64,000 bases of DNA, taken from assembly GCA_945643635.1 (NCBI GenBank), contig CALZFC010000256.1:23501-87500 (forward strand), written 5' to 3'. Numbering within the stretch: the stretch's first letter is position 1; each line of letters starts with the position of its first letter. The DNA is from Allodiplogaster sudhausi (Eukaryota; Nematoda; Chromadorea; Rhabditida; Diplogasteridae). Position numbers and translations under genes: made by a program. The notes beneath the pieces are model-generated. The model saw only the letters and a program-made list of their open reading frames with translations. It made no database searches and was not told the origin of the DNA. Positions 23,449-34,083 of the stretch are shown here, piece after piece.

Positions 23449-23637
23449 ATACAATGAAAAAAACCGAAGAATTATGCATCATTGTAAGGAGTAACCGAAA
23501 GCATCGGCGCGAGAAGCAGCCGTGACACAAGGGAGTCTGACAGCTCGCCAAACTTCAAAGATTATAAATTTAATGTTAACATATTTTTATCGTTTTTAAT
23601 TTTGTGATCCCCAAATGCAATAATTTCATCATTTGGG

Positions 23638-23735
23638 GCGGGATGGCCTAGTGGCCAGTGGCGCCACTCATCATTCGTTCTCCTGTCAATATGACTAGTT
23701 CGCCCCCGCCACCCCGCGTTCGATCATCCTCACAA
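23638..23735 (+). repeat. tRNA-like / SINE-like fragment
   Basis: The stretch starts gcgggatggcctagtggcca, which fits a pol III A box (TGGCCTAGTGG), and about 75 bases later has gcgttcgatcatcc, close to a B box. It does not fold into an obvious cloverleaf and the 3' acceptor half does not pair, so a tRNA-derived SINE head is likelier than a functional tRNA. Confidence 0.45.
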
Positions 23736-23914
23736 ATCCAATCCATCGACGCGGGAAACCGCTTCATCGAGAAACATCTTCGTCGGCCACTTCGACGAAA
23801 TCGCCGGTGCCCAACGATTGCCCACTTTGATAGATCCCGCTTATCGGGCCAATGCTTATTCCATCAGCACATTGGCCCAGTTTTTCATCCATTCTACAAG
23901 ACTGAGATATTCAC

Positions 23915-26900
23915 CTGCTTGGCTTCGGCTTCCTTGGCAGTCTTTACGCTGCTGCAAGGAAAAGAGAACAGTAATCCAAATTTAAAATACCGTATTTTCT
24001 TTAATAGTACCCCGGGATACTATTTTTCAATACCCTTGCGGGGGAAGGGCACTATTAGAGGGAAGGGTTCTATTGGAGGGAGGGGTACTATTTTTCAATT
24101 TGAGACACTAAAAGCTTGATACGAACATTTTATTCTCAAAAAAGAAGGGTAAGTGCATAAATTCAATGGAATCATCGCTGGGATATCCGCTTTACAACAA
24201 AATCTGGTACTTCAGATGGGTTATTTGATGCGAGGATACCAAATGCGAACTTCATTTTGCTCAATTTCGCTCTTTTATAAAGTAAAGCAAGCATCGCTCA
24301 ATGCTTGCTAGGACTATAATTGTTATTTGGTTCCCAATTCAATACTTATAACTTGTTGGAAATTGTATAATAAACAACCAATTTCTACAAAGAATTGCAC
24401 AGTACACCCACCGTGTCTTCTTGAAATGGTAAAATCGATCAAAACGAGCCTCATATTCTGTTTCCTGGCCACAGATATCCCCCGAGTTGAGGCTATTTGG
24501 AGCAGAATTGTCACTTACCATAACCCTACCATAAAAACAGAAAACGGCAAAATTTAGCAAAACTAAATTCCTCCAGGATCCATTCGAGGCACATCTCGAG
24601 CTGGGGGTATTAGACTGTTAGAGGGGGGAGTACTATTAGAGGGGGGCTTCTAATAAAGGAGGGTACTAATAGAGAAAAAAAAGAAGCCTTGGTTGTCTTC
24701 AGGCTCCTGCAAGGAAAAAGTACAGTAATCCAAATTTAAATTCGCTTTTAGGCTAACTAAATAAAGTTAAGATATTTGCAGACTGATCGATGCTCATTAA
24801 GAAGAATCATCCACTTTGTGTTTTCGACCGGGGCCTTTCCGGCCGTCCCCTTTCCGGCCTTGGCCGATTTGCCAGCGGCGGGCTTGGAAGGAGCTGCAGA
24901 TTTCTTGGTCGGGCCCAAACTGTCGGACTTCTCCGAAGTGCTCTCTGTCGACCTGAAAAATAAATTATTTTATTTAAAAAAATTAAAAATAAATTTCCGT
25001 TATTTAAAAATAGGACTTAATTAATAATAAAAAGTTAAGATACCGTATTTTCTCTATTAGTACCCCCCCCCTTATTAGAACCCCCCCCCTCTAATAGTAC
25101 CCCCCTCTGAAAATGCCATTGAAAAATAGAACCCCTCCCTCTAGTAGAACCCCCCCCCTCCAAAAGTACCCCCCCCCCCAAATAGTCCTCCTGGAGTCAT
25201 GGGGAGCTCTTACCAATGAACTAATGCCAAATTCATGATAAATCTGTTGTAAAACGTATATTCCAGTGATGATTCCATTGAATTCGGGCTGCGATTCTTC
25301 TTTTTTGGGAATAAAATGTTGCTATTAAACATTGAGTGACTCACATTGAAAAATAGTACCCCTCCCTCTAATAGAACCCCTCCCTCTAATAGTGCCCCCC
25401 TCCCGCAAGGGTATTGAAAAATAGAACCCCCGGGGGTACTAATAGAGAAAATACGGTATTTTCATACTAATCGATAATCATTAGGAAGAATCATCCACTT
25501 TTTTTGGTCGACCACGGACTTGCCGGCCGTCCCCTTTCCGGCTGTGGCCGATTTGCCAGCGATGTTCTTATATGACGCAGCAGGCTTCTTGGCATGGTGC
25601 AGACTGTCCGACGAGGATGTAAGCAGACCCGTTGACTTTTCCGACGCGCTCTCCGATGACTTGTCATTCCTGAAAAATATATGCTATTTTGTAAAAAAAA
25701 AAAAAAAAAAAACTTTTTCGAAATAAAAATATGTAGCGTTATTGAGAATAACATTTGTTTAAAGCTTACTTGTTTTTTCTTCTTATAATAATAATAAATA
25801 ATACAATAACTTTAAGGCAGCTCACATGCCGCGCGCGGAGCCGCCGGCCTTCTTGGCCTTGCATGTGGTGGACGCAACTGGCTTCTTAGGCTTTGCCTGC
25901 AACCGCAATTGAGATTCAAGAGGATCAGAAATCAAGGGTTTCGAGTCTGGTGAATGGGTGAAATGAAAAAGTGCCCGAGAAATACGGGATGAAATAATTG
26001 ACTAATAAATAAGAGGAGCACTAAATAGAGTTTTGAGAAGGCGATGGATTTGGGAGGAAAGAGCGTGCAAGAGAACGAGAGAGCGAGAACGAGAGAAGAG
26101 ATTCCCCCACCATCGTAGATGAACAGGAGAGTGAGAGGCGTAGACGAAGGCAGAATGCGTTAAGAGTGAATTCGGCCCATTTTATACTCCTGCAAGGCGC
26201 GTTGAATTTGAATTTGAAAACATTGAACTTGTTACATTCACGAGTACTCTTCCGTATTACGTGATTTATTATTATGTGATTTATTATTGCTTTTCTTTTT
26301 TGACTGTGCAATGTTCGATCACTTATTCAAGATTGAATTTTTGTAGCTGATTGATCGATTGCGACGATCGATGAATCTATGCAAATTTAGTCAATCTCCT
26401 TCTTTTCGAGTTCGCTCACTTATTGGAGAATTGACAGGAATATTCGCAATACTCTTCATGTAACTTTTACTATGCATTTGTAAGTACGTAAAATCATCAT
26501 TCTTTGGTTATAAAAGTCACTGCAATTAAGGCATCTTGCCTAAACTCTTTATATTACTATAACAACACCATAATCAGCAATAGATTTAGTACATGGAAAT
26601 AGGTCATGAATGACACAGGAATTCCTAAACTTGAGTATTTTATACTCTGCCAACATTCGACTTGATTTCCCAAGTTGGGAGTCCGATCAATCGCAGGAGA
26701 ACGAACCAGACATCGGTTACATCTCAATCCCACTTCAGTCCAAATGAGAAAGGAGAAATGCAGGAAGCAAGCGGAAGACTACCTTGATTGTGATAAAGCA
26801 TAGCTCTGACGCTTTAGAAGCAACAACGTCATCCTTTACGATCGCAATCGTATCAGCAACAGCAAATTCTGCAAAATTTATATTTTAAATCAATTTGAAA

Positions 26901-26988
26901 TATAGTCCAGTTATTGTTAAGAAAACCCTTTCACCTTATCTTGCTGGTACGATAATGGCCTTGGAAGCAGTTGCGGTGTAATCAGCGT
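23915..26988 (-). CDS. Lysine-rich gene with duplicated exons and element insertions
   Basis: Candidate exons on the minus strand: 26988-26935 (ADYTATASKAIIVPA), 26868-26783 (FAVADTIAIVKDDVVASKAS), 25896-25826 (AKPKKPVASTTCKAKKAGGS), 25669-25513, 24952-24829, 24706 to about 24683 (SLKTTKA) and 23951-23915 (SVKTAKEAEAKQ). The 25.5-kb and 24.9-kb exons are duplicates: each has a Ser/Glu-rich start (SSESASEKS, STESTSEKS), then the shared core GKSA(T/K)AGKGTAGK. The short exons at 24.7 and 23.9 kb are also duplicates. Two TACCGTATTTT elements (24-25 kb) separate the copies. The first junction is in phase but carries TAA one codon before the splice. The protein would be a basic Ala/Lys/Gly protein of the histone-H1-tail kind. 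Whether the exons form one gene is inferred. Confidence 0.5.
23988..24682. mobile_element. TACCGTATTTT-type element, copy B, with internal insertion
   Basis: The left end is taccgtattttctttaatag; the right end is less well kept (gggtactaatagagaaaa). The interior shares, inverted, the ggaatcatcgctgg...gtatcc region of copy A. About 300 extra bases (24240-24590) look like a later insertion. Confidence 0.75.
25041..25458. mobile_element. TACCGTATTTT-type element, copy C
   Basis: Starts taccgtattttctctattag and ends ctaatagagaaaatacggta, with intact-looking inverted ends and the same C-rich internal tracts and gattccattga motif as copy A. It lies between the two duplicated lysine-rich exons. Confidence 0.92.
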
Positions 26989-26989
26989 C

Positions 26990-28298
26990 TGAAATTAATT
27001 AATTTTTTTAATATTTTAAATCAACATGAAGACATTGAAACATATGATTTTTATTTGAAAAATCCTTTGAACTTAGAAATAATACAAATGAATCAACATT
27101 AGGAATTCAAAAATAAATAAATAAAAAAGCCCACGATTCGAACCTTCTTCTTCTACATATCGAAAGGTCGAAATCCGATGACATTTCGTCTAGTTGAAGA
27201 TGTAGCAGACGGCGAAGAGAGTTTCCATACTTAATTTTTACTCTGACATTCGGGCGCGACAATGAATTGTCAGCTCGCGATATTCAGAATGATTTCATAC
27301 ATAGCTAACGTCAAAACGAATTAAGAATATAATTTAATTTTTAGATACAGAAAAAACTGGAATACCTGATTGTGAGCATTAGGCGATGTGGCTATGGTCG
27401 ATTGAAATCTGGCGGTGGTGGGTTCGATGATGTCTATGATCTATGATCTATGATTTCTAGAAAGATGCTAAGTTAGAGAGTTGCGCCCTGTGTATGAGGG
27501 CAGCGACCAGGCGAAGAGCCACGCGAAGATGAAGACTGAGTCGCGATTCTCCGAGTTGGCTCACTTGACCATGAGATTGCTCATTCACACATCATTTCTA
27601 AACGGCCCTCGTTATGTTATTACTGGCCTCTTTTCACTAAATTAGCAGACCCTTGCGGATCAAAAGGCCACAGAAAAAAAATTAACAGGAAATTGGTCTG
27701 GGAATTAAGGAGAAAGAGCCGAAGAGAGAGCGTCTCTCTAACATGAAAAGTTACGCAGCCGCCTAGCAACAAGCCATGTCTGTGCAAAACCAAAAGAACA
27801 CGTTTTATGACGTTCATTACATGGAAGCTCCGAGAAACTACTTTGGTCTCACTGTCTGAAACGGTTGCTTCTCGACAGCTCCCCATTTCTCTCCGAATCA
27901 GCCGCAATCATACGTAAATCGGTCTACTTTTTGTGTCTAGCGTCAGCCAGTATTCTCTTGTCTTTTTATTGTTGACTTTTCGTGGTTTCTTTCTGCCCAT
28001 TCACACGACTCCCCAGATTGCTCCATTTATAAAAATCAGAAACAAGGGTTTTAAGGCGCAAAAGTAAAAGAACTTTCGGAAAAACATATTTATTTGTAAT
28101 GCTGGGTGACAAATGGATTGCGGATATTGAGTCGCTGATAGGGAGAATCCCGGAAAGTCACTGAATATAAAATGTATGTATGTATTTGATTGTAAAGCAA
28201 TTGCTAAAAAAAATAAATGAATCTGGTACTTATCAGCTTCGGTCTTATGCTTGGCCTGTACCCTTGACCCACGCCTTCGTGGGCGGTCTGAGACCCTC
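26990..28298. other. Long stretch with no confident gene
   Basis: Contains a gatctat simple repeat near 27430-27465, and a B-box-like sequence on the minus strand (aaggttcgaatcgtgggc, 27128-27145) without a matching tRNA 5' half. A 95-codon minus-strand frame from 27907 to 27620 begins MRLIRREMGSCREATVSDSE, but no supporting splice signals or family resemblance were found. Confidence 0.4.
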
Positions 28299-29029
28299 CT
28301 AAACAGCCGGAGGCTCTTCTTGCTGTCCGACCAGCGCGTCGCGCGCCTCCATCTCCCTCACGATCTCGTCCAGGCGACGCATCTCAGAGGGAGTGCCGCA
28401 GAAGTAGACGGGCAGGGCCGCTCTTTAATGCTTCTCAAAACTTGAAAAGCGAATCGAGACCGATGGTCTCGTTAAGTTGTCGTCCACCATCTGCATCCAC
28501 TTGACCTCACTTTTCATAAATTGTTTTTATTTCCTTAATTTATTATAAATCGCTTTTTATTAAGTCTAATATAATTACGTAAAGAAGTCATTAGACTATT
28601 TGCTGGTTGGAAGAATGAACACGTGACACAACAACTGAACGGGGAAAGGCCTTCTTCCTGATCTTGAGGCGGATACTCGAGGAAAGGGCCAAAAGTGTCC
28701 ATGGAGGAAGGAGGCAGGCGATTTCTATGAAGAGGAAGCCGAACGATAAGAGATTGCATGTTTAAGAAAAAAATATGCTAGAATTGGTGAGATCCATGCA
28801 AATAAGCTGAGCTCATCTTTTGTTGTTATTTTCACTGATTTTCTCAAGCTCTGCTAAAGAGTATTCGCAAAAGTGCGGAAAACAAATGTACTTACCATCA
28901 TCTAAAGAGGAAAGCATTCGTTGCCATTTCAACCTACTCCCTTCATCGATGGCGGACGATTCCGATGTTTCGCCTGAACTCCAGAGGTCCGCCCGGCTTT
29001 TCTGAAGATTTCCCGTTACCTTTTTCACA
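28299..29029 (-). CDS. Unknown gene, three exonic parts, with a 19-bp gap
   Basis: Exon 29029-28896 encodes VKKVTGNLQKSRADLWSSGE, then SAIDEGSRLKWQRMLSSLDD, ending at a perfect GTAAGT donor. It joins in phase to 28505-28442 (QVDADGGRQLNETIGLDSLF). The frame is then interrupted by 19 bases (28441-28423) that begin GT and end AG, and resumes in phase at 28422-28299 with AALPVYFCGTPSEMRRLDEI then VREMEARDALVGQQEEPPAV and TAG. The gap is either an extremely short intron or a frameshifting insertion. The acidic C-terminus and helix-forming part suggest a soluble protein. The entry phase is 1, so a 5' exon is missing. The family is not recognised. The gene diverges from the plus-strand gene at 29375. 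Confidence 0.62.
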
Positions 29030-29374
29030 CTGAAGATATGCGTTCCTGTGATGTAATGAATTTTTAAAGTTGTAATCACGACATGAAATAAAGTGCCGTA
29101 ATATTGAGTAAGGGCAATTTTGGCTCTTTGTTTAATATAAATGGTTATATTTTGCAGGTTAATTCTTTTACAAAAGAAAGAATATATTCGATTTATTAAA
29201 TATAATTTGACTGGTTTTGTATTCAGGTTCTATTACAGCGTAGTGGAGAACTGCGCAGCGAATCCGAAGTCTAGACGAAGGTTGGCTGATAAGCAATCAC
29301 TCATTTAAGAAGACGACAATCTTTCCGACTACTCATCGTTTTTAACTCACAAGTGTATTTTTCTGCAATTTGAG

Positions 29375-32300
29375 GGCCCTCAACTGGCCGGTGGACGAGC
29401 AGAGGGCTCTCGAATACTTTAGTCGCCCAGCCGCTTTCAAGGCTCTCCAGTCTCACAAGCAGTTCACTCTGGTGAGGCATGCGAAATCTCATAATAAACA
29501 TCATTATGCTAAGAGAAGCATAATAATTCTCCATCACAGAATTAACATTTACGCAAACATATTAAGATACCAGCATAATAGATTTCGTTTCTACGCACAA
29601 AGAAGGAAATAAAGTGGAGCAGTACAATTGAACTGGAGAATAATCTTATTGAAATGCTCCGGATCATCTGATGTAGATCACGGCCTACCTTCGAGTGGCC
29701 GATGAGAAGAAGCATCCGCCGTCAACCGTGAGGGCATTCGACGTACTCCTCCGCAAACTCCGCGACAACAAACGCTGCCTCCCCGGCATCTGCTTCAGCA
29801 GCGTACTGATAATAATGAACCAAGTTTTTATGAATAAATTGCTTCAAAAACAATATTTAAAATACAAATAAAAAATAAATAGATTTTCAATTTGATTAAT
29901 ATTTGATTTGAATCAGCGCCATTTCAGAAGGATTTTTGGCCTCTGCTCGCGCGCCTCTTCAAGAAAGCCGACGGCGAGAACGACCACTCACTCATGGATC
30001 AACTTTGCAGAATGATAGTCGATCAGCAGAACGGCTGCGACTTATGCGATGACCGCATTGTCAGGCGGAACAGCTAGAAAGATTGGAGGAGGGTTGGAGG
30101 AGGGAAACAAGAAGTCGGAAAATGAATAACATATAAAAAATATATATATATATAAATGGATAACTATATATCTCCATTAAAAGGCAAATAGAAAAGATAT
30201 ATGAATGTTTAAATATCTTCCTCGTTTCAGCATCATCTCCTGGCCCCCCTCTGCTCCTCTCTGCTCAGCCGCATCTCACAGATGGCTAATTCGCCCTTCA
30301 AGGACATTAAACAGCTCGAAGCGTCGCTGAAGCTTCTCCAAGAGGATCTCTACGGAGTCCCCAAAGAGTCAAAGAATGTGAAAGTAAATGGAAGCTTTAA
30401 ATGGACTTGGATTTCCGGGGGGGGGGGATGAGGAAATTGGTGAAGAGCTAAAGTAAATCATCTTCTCTATAAAAGGCATCTGGTCCTTCTTTTCTTCCAG
30501 TTGGCTCATGACCTCTGGCTAGCCATTCGGCCATCCTTCGCCACTGTCAACTTTAAGAGTGCCAGGGTGATGGCAGCCTTCCTCAAATTTGCAACGGGAC
30601 AGGCTCGTTCATGGATTGTTGATATCTTTCTCTCTCTCTATTTCTCACTATTTCTAGAATGACTTCGCGAAATGTTTCGCAAAGTGGCTGCTCTCTGACC
30701 AACTGACACGTATCTTCATTGTGAATTCGATCCAGGACCATAACGACTGCACCGCGGGGTCTTTTTGTTGAAATTTGTTTTCGATTCTTCCATAGGGGCA
30801 TTCTTTGTGCTCTAATCACTAAAATCCATTGAGATAAAAAGGGAGGGGATGAGAGTGCCTGGTATGGATGGAACAGGTAAAAGAATACAGCTTCGTATTT
30901 CAGAAGCATTGTTGCACCTCTTCTCCTCCTGCTGCGAAACAATCCTGGCCCTGTCTTCTCCATCGAAAATGGATTCCCTCACCTTCTCATCGATGCCGTC
31001 AGCAAGCGACTCCTGCAGGGTCGTCTCCGTTGGCCGAGGAGCGACGTAAACTCACCCTACTTTTCTAGCTTCTCAGATTCCTACAGTATACCAGATTCAA
31101 ATGTAGCCCCACCGAAATCCTTCCCATTTTCACATAAGCCTATAACTCATGTCTTACGTCGCCATTACTAACGTAATCTATGATCATGGGCTCATTTCAT
31201 CGAAGTCATTCAGGAGGAGCACTGGTATTGCGATTGCCTTCGCGATAGCTGCAAATGCTTGCTCAGCCGCTGCGCTGAAATTCTTGTGGAACTTGCTGAG
31301 ACGGACGCTCTTGGCTCATTCGTAAAGGTTAATTAGTATATATGGGCATATACATATTAGTATTTAACTTAACTTTATTTACGGTCACAAAGTGGCACGT
31401 GTATGAAATTAGCATGTTAAAAAAAAAAGAAATATGAAACAAAGGTAGATATAACTAAGATGACGATGGTACAGGAGTGCACGATTTGAAGATATATTCG
31501 ACGGCGAAAGGGAAGTGGACTTGGCAATGGAATTGAACAGTTTAGCAGAGCGGATAAAAAACGAATGAGCACGTACTTTTAAGCGACTAGTTGGAAAAGC
31601 AAGTTGAAAAGAAAGACCATGCGTTCTCGAATTCTGGAAGTGGTAGTGGTGGGGGAACAAGGCAGAAATCTTTCTATGTCCAAAAATTAAACAGCGAGCT
31701 AATGTGAAGTCAAAATCGTCGCGTCGAGCTTTCAATGACGGAATAGCGAGAATTAAGTTGCGTTTTTCACTGGGAGGGAGTGACTGGCCTGCATAACCTA
31801 AACAACGACGAAAGATTATACGCGTAAAATAGTTTTGCACTTTTTCTAAGGCGCGGACATCTTTAAGGAGAGAGGGGGAATATACAGTTGTACAATTTTC
31901 TAAAATGGATCTTACGTAAATATTATAAGCGGATAGGAGAACATTCTTGTTACGGGTGTGGTTAAATTCCAAGAAGCACAGTTAATCTACTCTTGGCGCG
32001 TATTCCAAAGTTCACTGGCCGAGTAGGAGGAAGTGCTGCCTCGTCTCATGGACGCGACCGTCCGCCGCTTCGACCGCATGGACGAAATGCCGTTCTGTTT
32101 GCGGGACGACTTCGACGCGGCGATCTCCATAATCCACTGCCACTTCCGCAACAACTCGCAAGACGATGGATACGAGAAGGTTTGCGGTGCACAGAAAAAC
32201 TAGTTTAAGATCATTAATTGATTAAATAAATAAGGTTGAGCGATTATTGTTCTAATCATTAACAATTCAACTATATAAATGACTCAACAGGTCACCTCCG

Positions 32301-33999
32301 CCGTACGCAAGGGTATCTACGGATGTATCGAGTCGAACTCGCCACACGATGAACATCTCCTGACACTCGCGTCGCTCGTCCGATACGCTGCCGATCGGGT
32401 CATTTTTTCTATCCGCAGAACCGAAAGAGACGACCATAAGAGATCTGGAACTTATAGCGTAACAACGAAACTCGCCTTTTCCGCCACCTCCTGGGCGTTC
32501 TCCTCTCGGACTCGAAGATCACGCGATTCTTCTCCGAGGCACTCTTCCGCGACCGATCTTGCGCTGTTGGGTGCGTCCACATTCTGGAAGCAATTAGCGA
32601 ATGATTCTTGATGGCAACTAAGCAGATTTTTGCACATTTTCAACCCAGAAAAACCAGTCTTTAAAAAAAGGCCCTCAAAATGGATCGTTAATAATGTCAA
32701 AAACAATCTTTTTATAATTAAAAAAAATAGATGGATCGCGGAGAGTCTGATGAATGCTTTCGACTCTCGCTGGACCAGGACCTTCTTCATTGACCAGAAT
32801 GCGCACTTGACTCTTGTCAACAGCATCCTCGAGTGTCTGCAGCGAGTCGTCAAGCAAGGAGCGCCATGTGTTCGTTGCCGGGCAATTCCGCGTGTAACCG
32901 TAGCCAATATAGTTACGGTAACAATTTAACTGGAGATTAATTTGAATATTCAGTCGTCTATGGACGCCTACCCTGAATGCGAGTGTTATTTTCTCGTCCT
33001 TAGCTGCCTGGGTACTCTCGAACGTCTCGTATCTTCCGCCTCTGTCGGCTATTTCAGCGACGTCAGTCAACCTCTCCTCTCTCACTTCTTACTCCGATCA
33101 AGTTGACGGGGTCAATACAGTTCAACTGATAAAAATGCACAAATAAAAAAAAGAGTAGCCTTCCTTGAGAACGCCGATCTGGTGGAGGTCGTCCGCGAGC
33201 CAAATACGTCCCAATCGACGCAAGAGGTCTTCTCCTCTTGCGTCGATTGGGACGGCAACGGAGGACTTAGAAAGGAAACCGCCGCTCGCTTCTTCATGAG
33301 CCTTTTGCAGAAAGGCGAACGGCAAGGAAGCATGGAAACGCTGCTCGGAAATGGGTCGTATTTGGCTCGCACAATCCTCTCTTCTCTTTTTACATAACAC
33401 GAGAAGCAGACAACAGAGAAAGAGGCGATAATGAGTGAGAGAGGGTAATAGAGAGTAAAGTAGAGAAAGAGAAAGAAAGATGAATAGTGAAAAGGCGACG
33501 ATTTCAACGAGTCTTGGAGCAAGCTTCGACTCCCCCCCCCTCACAAGAAAGTTACTTCTTTTCTGCAGGCGTGCTACTGGCACTGCTGGACATGGACCCT
33601 GACACCTTTAGCTCCTTTCACGAGCGCTCGCTCCTTGAAAGGATCCTCCAGGAGTTCCCTGGATAGGCATCGAAGATCACCAGCCTCTTCGAGCCGTCTT
33701 CCAACATCCACAAGCTCGCCGCTCCTTATGCGTACGGGACACTCACACACTTTCTCCCTGTTTCCCAATACTCTACTAAGTTATTCAACCTCCTTGAACC
33801 CTGGAATCGTTTGATCTAAGGCTAAAATCACGCTAAAATCACGATAGAAGTGGTTAACTGCTAAAACAATCTTATAAAGTTGTCATTCTTAAACATCACT
33901 TTAAGAACCCCTCCGCTTGTGAAGTCGCTGCTCATTAACCACCGCATCGTTGCGGGAGAGTCTGTCTCCGAGAAGTGTGAAGTTAGCAAATCTTCCTAA
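29375..33999 (+). CDS. Large helical-repeat-type protein, many exons
   Basis: In-phase exons: 29375-29471, 29677-29802, 29928-30059, 30231-30383, 30501-30617, 30658-30758, 30904-31045, 31214-31327, 32027-32179, 32291-32398, 32458-32570, 32731 to about 32865, 32954-33101, 33159 to about 33225, 33569-33731 and 33906-33999 (TAA). The product is over 600 residues and almost all alpha-helical: TAYLRVADEKKHPPSTVRAF, HLLAPLCSSLLSRISQMANS, PLLLLLRNNPGPVFSIENGF, LFRHLLGVLLSDSKITRFFS, LTLVNSILECLQRVVK. This points to an alpha-solenoid (HEAT/ARM-like) scaffold, but no family was recognised. The start exon is not found. Oddities: an in-frame TAG at 33664 in exon 33569-33731, an inverted duplication around 33195-33370 where the exon end cannot be fixed, and an antisense LINE fragment in the 31328-32026 intron. 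Confidence 0.75.
31380..31985 (-). mobile_element. 3' fragment of a LINE inside an intron
   Basis: The minus strand has a 187-codon frame that reads YVRSILENCTTVYSPSLLKD, ALEKVQNYFTRIIFRR and later a basic, Phe-rich end. This is the C-terminal part of Jockey/CR1/L2-type reverse transcriptase proteins, downstream of the polymerase palm. It ends with an AT-rich tail holding aaataaagttaagttaaata. It is 5'-truncated, antisense to the host gene, and lies between host exons 31214-31327 and 32027-32179. Confidence 0.9.
33195..33370. repeat. Inverted duplication with a split right arm
   Basis: Left arm 33195-33227. Its last 20 bases (gtcccaatcgacgcaagagg) are repeated perfectly inverted at 33234-33253 after a 6-bp loop. 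The remaining part (gcgagccaaatacgtccc) recurs inverted, with one change, at 33353-33370 after about 100 unrelated bases. It sits in a coding exon of the 29375-33999 gene. Confidence 0.95.
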
Positions 34000-34083
34000 C
34001 AGAGAGATTTTGACTCCTTTCTTGTTCTTCCTCATTAACTTTTTTATCTCTGTGTTTCGAAATGACACATTTGCTGTTTGCAG

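Noticed and set aside
27121..27200. tRNA gene on the minus strand
   Set aside because: A B-box-like sequence is present but no A box, anticodon stem or acceptor pairing.
27620..27907. 95-codon minus-strand frame
   Set aside because: Noted as a possibility, but no supporting signal or resemblance was found.
30060..30090. Stop codon ending the 29928-30059 exon as the gene end
   Set aside because: A phase-0 GT just before it (30060) joins in phase to the next protein-like exon at 30231.
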